Below, one piece after another: positions 11,664-23,545 of a stretch of DNA of 64,000 bases (its first letter is position 1; each line of letters begins with the position of its first letter). The DNA is taken from contig CM060200.1 of NCBI GenBank assembly GCA_030562195.1, positions 37,703,468 through 37,767,467 of the forward strand, given 5' to 3'. The notes under the pieces are model-generated. The model was not told the DNA's origin. It did not search any database and saw nothing but the letters and a program-made list of their open reading frames with translations. The position numbers and the translations under genes were made by a program. This stretch comes from Nipponacmea schrenckii. Its lineage: Eukaryota > Mollusca > Gastropoda > Lottiidae.

Positions 11664-12169
11664 ACTTAAGGCCTTTTTATTTAAGCAAATCGTATCAATA
11701 CGCTTTACACGGCCGAGTATCATCACGTGGTACAAATCAACTCTCCTTAAATAAACACCATGAATCGATATAGCAATGGGTGACCAACCGGAATTTGATG
11801 CTCGCATAAAAAAAAAAAAATATTTCTGTTATCAATGGGTGCGAAATTATTTTATTCACTGTTCGCAGATATTCGACCTATGACTTTAAATCACGCTTCG
11901 GAATTAGCAGGCAATCATTCACATCATATTTGAACGATTTCTCGAAATATTCTTTCTTGTTACCGGTACTACTCGCGACTGCCATCTTAAAAGCTAATCG
12001 AATCGTACCAAAGTGCTGTGAGAGACGAGTTGGTCGATTTGGGTATGCGCTTTGACAAATCGCTAAAATAAGTGTGCATTGTAGGCAAATCGTTGTTGGC
12101 GCTTCGCTTAAATAAATGTAGGCTTTGATCGGTGTTGATACGATTTGCTTAAATAAAAAGGCCTTAAGT
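11664..12169. mobile_element. Inverted-repeat DNA element with 35-bp perfect arms
   Basis: Positions 11664-11698 and 12135-12169 are exact reverse complements over 35 bases, beginning ACTTAAGGCCTTTTTATTTA at the left. They enclose about 436 bases with two A-runs (11807-11820, 12237-12247) and a GC content above the surroundings. Perfect arms suggest recent insertion or homogenisation. The arm may extend outward imperfectly (CCACA/CCAAC). I see no transposase, so it would be non-autonomous. Confidence 0.75.
11878..11985 (-). other. Short open frame, 35 residues, inside the inverted-repeat element
   Basis: An ATG in good context (TTTTAAGATGGCA) opens a frame of 35 residues, MAVASSTGNKKEYFEKSFKY and 15 more, ending in TAG; AATAAA follows about 30 bases after the stop on the same strand. 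Composition looks protein-like (Lys/Glu/Asp rich, varied). I do not recognise the family. It could be a captured first exon or a gene fragment carried by the element. It may also be chance. Confidence 0.25.
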
Positions 12170-12517
12170 GTTGGTAACGTCGGAATTTGCGATGCGCGCG
12201 CAATTTTAAATGGTGACTGGGCGATTGAAATTTTTGAAAAAAAAAAACTTTGACGCAGCCATAGGTGTAGCATGAGTGGTGTAGGGGGATAATGATGGTA
12301 TGATTGAACTACAAAAACATTCATCTTTTCAAATAAATCAAGGCTTGGTGGATTCGAGTTATGTAAATACGTTTAAAAACCCCGCACCCGCGGATGTGCG
12401 GAAAATCCCAAGTTTCTGACTCCCCTCCCCAGCCATATTTGTCCAAATAGCTATCAGAGGCTGGGAATAGAGTCAGCAAGTTTCGGACTACCAACAACTC
12501 AGCTACGAGACTTATGT

Positions 12518-12730
12518 TTACAAATTCCATTTCGCAACCATATGCAACTGATATGAGGGCGCTTTTAGGTGATTGAGAGCCGAGGGCGAACTGATGTTTG
12601 GAAGCAGTTGCTTAGGTCCAAGTTGTGGAAGATCTGCAAACTTAAGATTCTTGCGTGTGCCTTCCTTGCAACTAAATACAAACTTGTTACAATGTAAACA
12701 TTCAGTTGCTTGCTCTTTTCCTATTGTCAT
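12518..12730 (-). other. Unassigned open frame, 70 codons
   Basis: The frame has an ATG in A-rich context and protein-like composition: a CLHCNKF motif, then basic residues, then a Pro/Leu-rich part (QLGPKQLLPN). No family is recognised. It lies upstream of, and on the same strand as, the short frame at 11878-11985, and a GGGAAGTAACTCC motif is just beyond at 12756-12768. It may be an exon or a fragment of an element. Confidence 0.22.
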
Positions 12731-14125
12731 TTTACACTACTTAATCCTATTTAGAGGGAAGTAACTCCTGGTAACCTCAATTAGTTTTCCACATTCCTGA
12801 ATGGGATATTATACGATCATCTCAATTACTTTTTATATTAAAGGAATACTACTTCTTAAAATGAAATATAATTTCAAGTCTCCAACTTGGTCAATAAGCG
12901 TAAAAATATATCTGATTACTTGTCAAGTTCTACGACTAAAGCATAAAATATCACGTAGGTAGTGTACGTTTAATATATTGTGTAGCGGGCTCGAAAGTTT
13001 TCAGATTATTCCACAAATGATCTGTATGTGACATGATGCGGCATGTTGGTTCCACTGGCAGGGAGCAGGGTTGGACTAAGCTGTGAGCCCTATATATAAT
13101 ATCCAGTTATCTGAATCTTATCTTAACATTTCTAGGTTCGAGGATATACAAACACTGGGATAGGAGTTCCTGATACTGTTCTTCCACCAGAAGTATCGAT
13201 GGATTAGGGAAAAATGCAAAAATAAGATTCATAATTTATTTTTTAATCGAAAAATAAATAAATATCACAGAAAATGTAAATGACCTAGACATTTCTATTA
13301 ACACCAACCCGTAACAAGAGAATCTCGAAATTTAACGTTTTTTAGATTCTGTAATAAATACCAAACTATTTTCACTATTTGACATTAAATGCCGAATATT
13401 GAACCTTGTCAATCCTATTATACCAAAAAAATCATTTTCCAAATTATTTAGTACAAAATATGAAACTCTTTCAAGTATACGTTTCCAATGAGTGTTATAA
13501 AACGTTTTGTTTTTTTTTAATATGAATTTCTCCAAGCATTCTGTACAAAATATATATACTGAAAACGATTGGCATTTCGTCGCAGCCAATTTTACACAGT
13601 TTCGATCAATTAATATAACCAGATCTCTAAATACTAACAAAACAAGAAGCTATGATCAATTGAAGTATTCTGGAGGATTGAAGATAATATAAGGTTGTTG
13701 CAACATCCTGTATAAGGTCGACATAAACCACTTTAATGACATCAACAGCATATTAAATAAAGCTTATAGTTAATTTCTATCTACTGTATGCATTGACTAG
13801 AATACTGGACACAAAGGATTTCTTGATCACCAGCGTCTTAAAACAGCTAATACACTGAAGAAAAAAATGTTTAAACATTATAAAAATCTGTAAGATCTTT
13901 TTAAAGGGTCAGTAAACCCAGAAATTTACATGAGCGAAATCTGATTTACTACATGTAAATGTAAATAAAACTCAAATTAAAACATCTATTTTTTCATTCG
14001 AAGTTGTCAGTTTTTTGCCATGACATTTGAAAAGTACAATTATATGATAATATGTATATTCGTCGAGGACTGCTGCATTTATAGGTTGGCGTCATGTAGA
14101 TAATTAAACTGCAATATGAAACTGG
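12731..14125. other. Flank 3' of the vWA gene
   Basis: Mostly AT-rich. A minus-strand frame of 102 codons at 13332-13640 (contains FCTECLEKFILKK and IIGLTRFNIRHLM) has no ATG at its start and no recognised family; it could be a decayed transposase piece. I could not place the last exon of the vWA gene here with confidence: the candidate acceptors I tried lead to stops within a few codons. Confidence 0.35.
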
Positions 14126-17100
14126 TTATGTGAGGTAATAAAATAAAAAATACACACCTTCACATATCCTTTTAATAATCTCATCGCTCTTCTTTAACAT
14201 GCTTTCAAATGTTTGAAAATTGATGACGTAATGTTTCGAAGGGAAGGTGGACAATCTACGCACCTCCTGTTCATTATAAGTCGAACCAATGGTCACAACA
14301 TACACTTTCACATTTTTGAATTTCAGTCTTTTGGATTCAAAAATAGATTCTCTTGAATTTATAAGTTCACTATCAACAAATATGACTAAAATTTTCTCTG
14401 AATCTTTCCTACTTCCGCCAACTTGTCTGAAATTATGCCGTCGCACGTGATGTAACAAGGGACGTAACCCTCCCCGCTCTTCCGGCCTGAGTCTATTTAT
14501 AAACCAATTTGTTTTGTGGTAATATGACAGATCGAGATATCCATCATCTGGGTCCTTCTCTTTCACAATACCACTTCGTAGATCTATTGTCTTGGGGAAT
14601 TCACTGCTTATCCTTGCGACTGTTTTTGTTATTATTTGTGTTTTGTGATGACCTAGACTAGTGGAATCCATGGCAAACACTATATCTGTAACAGGATTTA
14701 ATGAACAACCTGAAATAACAAAAGTAAATAGCATTAAATGTAAACCAACAGAAAATGGGTTATGACTGGTCACTCCGAAGGTTATGAAACTTGTTAGTCA
14801 ACACTGTTGTCGTAAGACAAAACCAGTTATTTTAAGTTTTAGGTCCACCAATAGCGGGTAAGGACAATGCGAAAGATAAATAGATTTAAAATTTAAGAAA
14901 AGTACTTACTGGGTTGATCTGAAGATAATTTATCCATTAAAACTTTTGGAGCAGGAACTGAAAACATAAGACAGGAGAACATCTATTGAAAGACAATATC
15001 AAAAACTAAAAACCATTATCTAAGTATTAAGGTGAAAAATATGCAACTCTTAACACGCACTCAAACTTCACCCACACCCACTGTGTGTATCAAAAGATAT
15101 TCATTAGCCATGGTACATAATATAATAAATATTCTTAGCTTACCTTCACATGCTTTCACTGCTAATAAGTTTTCGATCTTCCTCAAAGCTTCATAATCAT
15201 TAACTTTGAAGACATAATTTTCATCAGGATCACTTGCAATCTCCAGCATTTCTTCTTCATCAACTGCTTTGCCCACGCCTACAGCAAACAACTGTATTCC
15301 TTGCTGGTGAGCCAGTCTAGCTTCCTTCACAGTCTTAGAGAAGCTTCTAGATTGACCGTCAGTCACAATAATACCCACGTGTGCAACGTCAGGTCGGGCA
15401 TTGTCCTTGGAGAATCCAATTTCTCTAAGAAACTGGATAGCAGCTTCTGTACTAGTACCACCAGTAAGATATGGTATCTTCTTAACTTTGGCTTCAAATT
15501 CCTTCATTGTGTAAGCATCAAGTGGAATAACCGGATGGACACCGTCACTATAAGTAACGACCCCAACTCGAGTTTTATCCTTCTCCATATCAAACATCGA
15601 AACGACATCTCTGACAAAGTCTAGCTGTTTAATGAAATCCGGATGCCAAATACTGCTGGAGGAATCCAAGGCAAAATAAATTTCAGCTGGTTTACTTTTA
15701 CAACCTGAAATACGCCGATATTTTCTTCAAATAATGTACTATTTCTTTATAATGAGATCAAATTTCTCGTATCTGGGTCAGTTTTGAGCGTATGTTTGCC
15801 CCTAGTGGTAGCAACATGTTCCCTAATAAAACCTGATCGTTTAATCCTGTCTGCCTCAAAAGTAGATTAATATATATTTGGTGCTTTTTGGTTTGATTTT
15901 TTGTTTGAGTGCATAAGAAAAATAAATCGAGCTATTATTGAGTTCTTAGAAATAAATTATATCAATAGACACTTACTGTGTTTAGGGTGATCAGGGTCGC
16001 CAACTACTGGCTTTTCTACAGACGGTTGATCTTGAACTAAAGCTGAAAAATACAAAAGAGAATAAGTATTTGCGTTATCTGAGATATCGATGTTACAATT
16101 CTACACCAGTGTTTAAGAATCGGTTAAAGACATACTCTTATATCGGTCGATGATTGTTTCGCCGGGTCGATCTGCTGTCTATATTTTCAGAATCGGACAA
16201 TGCATTCTCTTTACGATAATTCAACGATTTGTACTACATGCAATGCGCAATACTCCAAGTAACATTTGAAAAACTTACCATCACAAGTAGTAGCAGTAAT
16301 TGAGTGTCGAATGTGATGAAGAGATTTATAATTTTCCACGAGAAACTGGTGTTTTTCTTTCGGTTTACTGGCAATGGCATCTAATTCCATAGCGTCCACA
16401 CTATAACCAACTCCAATAGTATAGATCTCTATGTTGTCCAACCGACTTAATGAGCCCTCCATCATGGTTTCTTTACTATCACGTGATTCACCATCGGTGA
16501 TTAAAATAATTATTTTAGCTGCCCACTTCCGCCCGCCATTTTTTCTTTTAAACATTTCTTCACGAATGTATTTCAAAGTAGCTCCAGTATTGGTGCCTTC
16601 GCCTAATGCGTAAACTGATTGGATGGCTGTCAATACTGATCTCTTGTCTTGATGATCTTTAAGTTGAAAGTTAGGTTTGATTCGTGTACCGAATGTGACT
16701 AGACCAACTTGAATGTTGTTAGGACCTATGGTTAAAGAGTCAACAACTTTCTGCACAAAGTCAGTTTGCTTCACGAAATCTTCGGGCCAGATGCTGTCTG
16801 ATGAATCCAGAGCGAAGATAATGTCTGCCACCTTTTCTTTGCATTCCAATACTACAAAATATAAATCAAACGAGTGAATGTGTTTGTAAATACTTAATAT
16901 TTCCTTTAAATTTTTTCAACAGACATGTATTATAAGTACACAATTGTCTGATATTGGAGAATGAATTTCCAGTATTGATTGAAAGCATTACTGCATAAGA
17001 TAGTATAATAGCGCTTTTGGTTACGTATGGATATTAAATTTTCTCTCCCATGATTTCATTCGAATTTAAAAGTTAATTTTGAAGATCTACCACGCTTCAA

Positions 17101-18972
17101 TACACCATTATGGTGTATTATTGACTTTATCAAAAGCAAATCAATTATATGTCAAATATAGATTTTCGATCTTATTACCTCCGAATGTAATTTACAACAT
17201 GATTGTTCTACTTAAGTGGTTAACATATCGTATGTCGCATTCTATCACACACTAAACGATATCTATATATAATCACTTTTTTTTAATTATTGTTAGGTTC
17301 TATACATCTGTGCATTTGATTTATGATAAAAAAAAAGCTGAACTTGATCAGTTTGACTTACTTATTGCAATGCAATTCATTGTTTTATTTGTAATTATTA
17401 CTTTTTAATATTCACTATCGGCGAAATATTCTTTGTATCTTTTTGTGCTGCTTTTAAGGGATAATAGGTCTAAGAATTAATATAAAATTTTAAACCTGGT
17501 CAATAAGAGCTCTATCCTTCACTAAATATACCTGCTGTCATAAATAACATGAAAACATAAATAAATATCCAAAAAACTAAGTAATTATCCATAAAGATAC
17601 ATTTGATTATTGAAAAACGCTTAATAGATTGATTAAGCGTTTTAAACAAATTTACTTAGTTTTGTGAGTTTCCCAGATTTTAAGGGATTTGTTACGTAAT
17701 GACACCAGGTAAGTTTACTGATGGATATATATTCATATTGATAATTCTTGAGAACTAAAACTTTATGTTCATGCTAAGAAGCAGTATCCCTTTAAATAAT
17801 GTAATCGTAATAATATGTAATGAATATACAATATTATATCATATCACATGAGTTTCAGTTATTATTTATACTATGTGATATTTGATAATTTTTGTTATAT
17901 TTATCTTATAACATTAACAAGTTTATACAAATATATTTCAGGTTTCAACTCGTCTGTTTTGTTTCAAACCTAAATGTGTTTATTTACCATCAATCAACAG
18001 CAAATGAATACATGTATTAGTAATCAGAACAATTCTTTGGATATATTTCAGTCTTTATTACTGTTTATATTCGAAAGTATCACTTATCAATCGCTAAATA
18101 ACATGGTAACTGTTAAAGATATTTAAGATACACTACATTATCTAACAATCGTCCTTTAATTATTTTTGCAAGTACATAAGTGCTTATCCTGTTTACAAGA
18201 TAATAATATGAAAATGCAGTGTTATTATTGTATAATGATATACCGGTATCCATTAGTCAACATTTCACATTTCAGGAATTTTATCTATTTCAAATCTTCC
18301 GTCTCGATTACTTTCAAACATAAATACCCTCCTTAATAATTATATACACACGCTTGAACTTATGACTGTTTGTACATTTATAAATACCATTATATCAATT
18401 TGCCATTAATAATTGCTAATAAGTTAATTATTATAAAAGAAAATCGTGTAGTAACCAATGAGAAACCAAATGAGAAAAAAAAACTATAATTAATATTATA
18501 ATAAATACTTAATAATTGTACATAATTATATATACTAGCAATATATATCAACTGCATGAATACCATTTGTAACATGTAAAATAATAAATAAACATTTGAA
18601 CAAAATTTAAACAATCATCCTAACTTCCCAGACATTAAATCAGATGTCTTATATATAATACAAGGTTTGATTTATAACAAATCCTTATCCATTATCGATT
18701 TACGGTATTCTAATATAAGTTTTCATTGCCTTAGATAAATCCTTATTTACAGGTTATGAAAAAAAATATAATTGCTAAAAATATGAACATTGACTAAAAT
18801 GTTAATCGATCATAATTCCTAAATTAGGTATTAACCAACCGTACGGTGTTTCATTATTCGGAGAATTGGGAAAAAAAATGAATTCAATCTCACCTGAAGA
18901 ATGAACAGGAATAATTCCATTCATAAAAACCTGAAATGAACACCAAAAACCAAATAATATCAGACAATCCAT
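14126..18972 (-). CDS. Secreted protein with three von Willebrand A domains (3' end uncertain)
   Basis: Six exons join in one frame on the minus strand: 18972-18894, 16851-16279, 16042-15977, 15704-15144, 14957-14910, 14709-14158. All have GT/AG borders and every junction is phase 1. Exon 1 encodes a 26-residue signal peptide (MDCLILFGFWCSFQVFMNGI and six more). Exons 2, 4 and 6 each encode one vWA domain bounded by a Cys at each end, as in matrilin-type domains. Exons 3 and 5 encode linkers of 22 and 16 residues rich in Pro, Asp and Lys. The joined part is about 626 residues. Such proteins usually act outside the cell in matrix or cell adhesion, binding partners through a metal site. No transmembrane segment is seen. 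The 3' end is unresolved: without another splice the frame runs to a stop at 14126, but the GTGTGT donor at 14157 suggests further exons. Matrilin- or collagen-VI-like is a guess; no collagen or EGF repeats are visible. Confidence 0.82.
14158..14709 (-). CDS. vWA domain 3 exon (degenerate metal site)
   Basis: The exon encodes SCSLNPVTDIVFAMDSTSLG and onward to RICEG. The fold pattern (VFAMDS, VKVYVVTIGSTYNEQEVRRL) is kept, but the DxSxS motif reads DSTSL. The loop-2 Thr is absent (ERGGLRPLL), and TDG is replaced by VDS. Metal-dependent ligand binding is therefore unlikely for this domain. It is part of the gene at 14126-18972. Confidence 0.8.
15144..15704 (-). CDS. vWA domain 2 exon (intact metal site)
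   Basis: The domain runs from SCKSKPAEIYFALDSSSSIW to KACEG. The metal-binding motif is complete: DSSSS (DxSxS), GGTSTEAAI for the loop-2 Thr, and IVTDGQSRS for the loop-3 Asp. VGVGKAVDEEEMLEIAS is the usual C-terminal block. It is part of the gene at 14126-18972. Confidence 0.9.
16279..16851 (-). CDS. vWA domain 1 exon (intact metal site)
   Basis: The domain runs from VLECKEKVADIIFALDSSDS to TTCDG. The metal-binding motif is complete: DSSDS, GEGTNTGATL and LITDGESRDS. IGVGYSVDAMELDAIAS is the usual C-terminal block. The first codon of the exon (GTA) is completed by the last base of exon 1. It is part of the gene at 14126-18972. Confidence 0.9.
16852..18893 (-). other. Intron 1 of the vWA gene
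   Basis: A 2.0-kb AT-rich intron with donor TCAG/GTGAGA and acceptor TTTTGTAG. It contains a two-tier hairpin at 17573-17663 and no supportable coding segment. Confidence 0.7.
17573..17663. repeat. Two-tier inverted repeat in intron 1
   Basis: Inner arms AAAACGCTTAAT (17614-17625) and ATTAAGCGTTTT (17632-17643) are perfect with a 6-base loop. Outer arms AAAACTAAGTAA (17573-17584) and TTACTTAGTTTT (17652-17663) are also perfect. The asymmetric spacing between tiers suggests a decayed palindromic element. Confidence 0.65.
18894..18972 (-). CDS. Signal-peptide exon of the vWA gene
   Basis: ATG at 18972 opens 26 codons of hydrophobic leader, ending in one base of the next codon before GTGAGA. 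Its phase matches the acceptor at 16852, and together they give a secretory leader directly before vWA 1. The link across a 2-kb intron is inferred from phase and protein logic, not from transcripts. Confidence 0.7.
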
Positions 18973-21900
18973 GATCAATTAATTTTACGCGAGGAAACTA
19001 CATCCTTGCTACAATGTGATTCAGTTTACTACTATTCCCCTATACAGCAAGTCATGGTTGGGTGTCAACACACACTGTCAAATTTAACTTAAATATTTCA
19101 AAAATGTAATCATCATTCTTTCTTGCATGAGTGAACATCAATCTACTCTTTTCTTAATACAACGCCCCTTCGTAATTCTTGTCTTTGTCGAACCATTGCC
19201 TCACTATAAAAGTCTTTTCTTATGATGTTTTGTTGTAGTACTCCGTGTCATATTAACGCCAAATATTTTCTATAAAAATAGTACATAAAGAATTTTTATT
19301 AAGGCGACCGAATTGACATGACAGTATAGCAAAGGGATTCAAAACAGCATGTGGCTAAAAAGCCAGATACCTTAGTAAAATGCCTGGTTGCACTTTAAGT
19401 AATTTCGAAACTTGCGGAATTTAAGACAATTTATTATTAAGTCATGACTCAGTTGATTCTGTACATAGCATTGATTTATACAAGAAAGGGAAATAAACGA
19501 TCCAATTTCCTCTGTGGGAATTTCACTTTAAAAATATATGAAATTCTTCTCTTTCAAGTGGAAGGATTTAGGTATATGCATGTTAAACAATATCAAAATA
19601 GCAAAGGAGATTGGTGTATCGGTATAATGTACCCAACTGCCCATTTTCACAATGTCAATTACGTTTAATTCCATGATGGAAAGATGACATGCGGTTAAGG
19701 TATAAGACGTATTTCGTAATAGCTTGACATTGTGAAAATGTTAACTGAATCATAAATGAATCATTTTTAATTCTATTTGGAAATAGATATTATTTCAGTA
19801 GCTGTAATCATTACTATCTGCATTGTTGCAAACATTTAGGCAATCTGGCAACCCTCACCGACCAGATCTTAGGGCAAGTTAAATGTGCCCGTTCGTCATT
19901 TAAATCCATATTACGCTAGTATTCGAGAAAAGACGCCTAAATGAAGAAATATAACAAGGATATTAGTGCAGTTGGCCAGATACACATATTTATGTTTACT
20001 AATCAGAAGGGGGTCTTTGGTGTTTTATTGTCATGGCTGCGTATACCATTGTGTCTTTAACCACAAAACGCAGACAGAAATCTGAGTATATTTACATAAT
20101 ATAAAAGACATTAAAGAACCAGAAGAAATTTGAAATTAAGCAAATGATGAAGATGGATGATAGAGCGTTATTCGTGTACTTGATACACTCGTAAGATTAA
20201 AGGGGTAGTAAAGTGGTTTTCTGAACTCTTCCATTGTAAGCATCACCGCATACATCTGGCGGAATATTACAATAAAATCCAGAATCTTCATTTGAATAAG
20301 AGGTACAAAACAAAAAATAATTCATATATATGTGATCAATAAAAAAAAAAGATGGTCGGGGTTTAAAAAAAATGATTTAAAAGAGAGGAAATACAAGGAA
20401 GAATAAATGGAAAAGAAATAGACTTTTACAGGATGAAGAAGAAAAATCAATGCAGTTTTGATTTGATAATCTATGGACACAACCCGAAATTCGCCAGGTT
20501 TTAATCTGTCCTTTGTCGATGGCTACACTTACAGATGCAAACTCAAACAGATTTCTCTCTACATGTGTTGATCTCCAATCAATTCTACTCGAGAGGAAAG
20601 ATCATTGAATAGGCAAGAATTTGTAGTACAAGTACATTATTCAGATTATTCAATTCACACAATAAAGGGTATACTCAATTATATAATAATAAGGCAAAAA
20701 AGCTATAAAGTCTCGAGAGTGATATAATAAGGTCGGTATGTTAATGATACTACATTATAATAGACCATGTGAAGGTTGGATTTCACGAGACGGTGATGTA
20801 TCTATAAGTGTTATTGTGGTTAGGTATAATCATTTCAAAATTACGACTGGGCTGGTAACACCCTTCATTTAGTCCCACCAATATTGAATTATATTTAATT
20901 ATACCTTGCTGATAGTGGGGTAACAGTCTGTGGTATTTATATTTTTTTATTCACAAGTAATATCTACATTTGCGCGCTGCAACATTTTATAGAGGAAAAG
21001 ATGAGTTTCATATCAAATAATGTTCGTCGGCGGTTAACCGTTAACCGGTTTCAGTATGCTTCTCTGGCTGTTTGATTGACAAGTCAAACGAGATGGTTTA
21101 GAAACTTTATCGCTGCACGACAGGAGGAGAACTTTTCGTCTGGAGAATTGTTTTGGCAAGATAAGGGTCAAATTAATATAGCTTGCTATCGTTTCTGGTT
21201 TTACCACGAGCGCCAAAGTTGGTGGCCGACATAAGGCCTGATCATATCCAATGTAACTCTTAGATCCGAAACTCAATAAATATCTACATTGTTATAAAAT
21301 TATAAAAATAAAATACCCCAAACGCTATGTTAATAGCTTACCTACTTCAAATACGACAGAATACATACAGAGTAAATATTTAAGATAACAACAAGATAAC
21401 CAAGGGCATATGGATCAAAGTAAATGCATATCCACGTAGATTTGAACAGCATAATTGCCCGATACCACCAGATGTGAATGCTTTCCGTCGATTCCAGAAT
21501 ACATCATAACAAGAAATGATATAATATAAAATAATTGTATCTTACCAGAAAAAATAAAAAGCTGTACATGTTCATGATTCCAAAATACTCTCTAGACAGC
21601 ATAATACAAAATGAATAAGAAATATCTTCCAAGAGTGTTTAAATCGTTGAATGAGTCTTTGTTTAGTCATCTAGTGAGTGTCTTCTATTTATATCACATC
21701 TGGAATATCAGACCTGCCAATCATTTTATTAATCTGCTCATACTCCTGACCACTAACTAATCTACTTTTTTCTGTATAAGGAAGGTGGAAGGATATCCGT
21801 CCTATGAGTGAAAAGGTTAGAGGTAAAGGGGGTTTGGTTTTAAGGTTATAAACTCCACGTGGGACTAAGTACACAACCAAAACATATCACCAAGATATAT

Positions 21901-22757
21901 CAAATTGCCTCATATTGAAACACTTCGATATGTCTCATGATTTAAATCTTGAATGTCAGAGATAACGAGCGAAATCCTTCAACACCTACACACCGGTGGA
22001 TTTAAAACACTCGAAAATGGACCTACTCTAGTCAACTACCGTTGTTAAGTTGTTTGTCGACTGTATCTGGGGACATAACACCCCCTTCTGAGAGCCAAGA
22101 TTGTCCAAAGTGAACTACATTTACCTACAAAACATACTTTAACTTTTTAATATTTTCTTATTATAATTTATTAATAGGGAATTATCATGCAAGGTATCAT
22201 TTTAGAATTCGGCCAACAAAGGATACATTAAAATACTATATTGTTATAACCGTGCTTTGTTGACTAAATTCTTTAGTAGAATTACAGACATGAATTATTT
22301 AGTTGTACAAGAGTTGCATTACAATTAAATTCCCTCTTCAGATTCTATTAAAGACAGGTCACGCATATCCCGAATTCAACCCAATTGACAGAGCACAGGG
22401 CAGCTTGGGCATATCATACCACACTAAAAGATATTTTTTGGGTGAAAATGAATATCATAAAAAATATCTAGCTCGAAAATTAGTAATTTCCTTTTAAATT
22501 ATTGAACAAAGTGAATCACGAATTGTCGTAGGTCGTCATTTGATTTCGTCTCTACGAATAAATTTAGTGAAAAATGGGTTATGTCAATATTTGTGATTAA
22601 TTATTTCCGTGTATCAAATTTAGGGCAGTGATTGGACAAACCCTTAAACATGGGCAGTGTGGAAAACGGGCGTCTTCAATATACTTCTACGCATTTTAAT
22701 TGATGTGAATCTTTTACATTGTATGACGGAATTATCATTGATAATTACCAGCATCAC
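18973..22757. other. Intergenic, upstream of the vWA gene
   Basis: No gene is supportable. It contains a 17-bp inverted repeat at 19642-19740 and an unassigned minus-strand frame of 80 codons at 21034-21276 with no known motif. A GGTTAACCGTTAACCGG near-palindrome is at about 21033-21049. Confidence 0.45.
19642..19740. repeat. 17-bp perfect inverted repeat, 65-base spacer
   Basis: CATTTTCACAATGTCAA at 19642-19658 is exactly complemented at 19724-19740. Weaker pairing continues inward (AATTACG / CGTAAT). It could be a small MITE or an RNA hairpin. Confidence 0.6.
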
Positions 22758-23545
22758 ATGTATAATATATGATCAGCATTATAATAAACAATATAGTCCG
22801 TATAATATATGATCAGCATTATAATAAACAATATAGTCCGTATAATATATGATCAGCATTATAATAAACAATATAGTCCGCATAATATATGATCAGCATT
22901 ATAATAAACAATAAAAATCGTCCGCATAATATATGATCAGCATTATAATAAACAATATAGTCCGCATAATATATGATCAGCATTATAATAAACAATATCG
23001 TCCGCATAATATATGATCACCATAATAATAAACAATATAGCGCTGCATAATATATGATCAGCATTATAATAAACAATATCGTCCGCATAATATATGATCA
23101 GCACTATAATAAACAAAATCGTCCTCATAATATATGATCAGCATTATAATAAACAATATCGTCCACATAATATAGATCAGCACTATAATAAACAAAATCG
23201 TCCACATAATATATGATCAGCACTATAATAAACAAAATCGTCCTCATAATATATGATCAGCATTATAATAAACAATATCGTCCACATAATATATGATCAG
23301 CACTATAATAAACAAAATCGTCCTCATAATATATGATCAGCACTATAATAAACAAAATCGTCCTTATAATATATGATCAGCATTATAATAAACAAAATCG
23401 TCCGCATAATATATGATCAGCACTATAATCAACAATATCGTCCACATAATATATGATCAGCATTATAATAAACACAATCGTCCGCATAATATATGATCAG
23501 CATAATAATAAGCAATATAGCCTGCATAATATATATTATCAGCAT
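22758..23545. repeat. Satellite, 40-bp unit, about 20 copies
   Basis: The unit contains ATAATATATGATCAGCATTA and ends AATAAACAATATCGTCCGC. Copies start every 40-41 bases from about 22761. Two variants alternate between about 23080 and 23450: CATTATAAT with AATATCG, and CACTATAAT with AAAATCG, hinting at a dimeric higher order. The open frames seen on the minus strand here are by-products of the repeat. Confidence 0.93.

Noticed and set aside
14710..14773. An apparent signal peptide directly before vWA domain 3 (FSVGLHLMLFTFVISG), as if a separate secreted gene began there
   Set aside because: It is the translated polypyrimidine tract of the splice acceptor TTGTTATTTCAG, and phase 1 splicing from the linker exon explains the domain better.
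22819..23128. Minus-strand frames rich in Tyr and Ile
   Set aside because: Direct products of the 40-bp satellite.
22758..23545. CRISPR-like regularity
   Set aside because: The 40-bp units are continuous without unique spacers, and the genome is animal.
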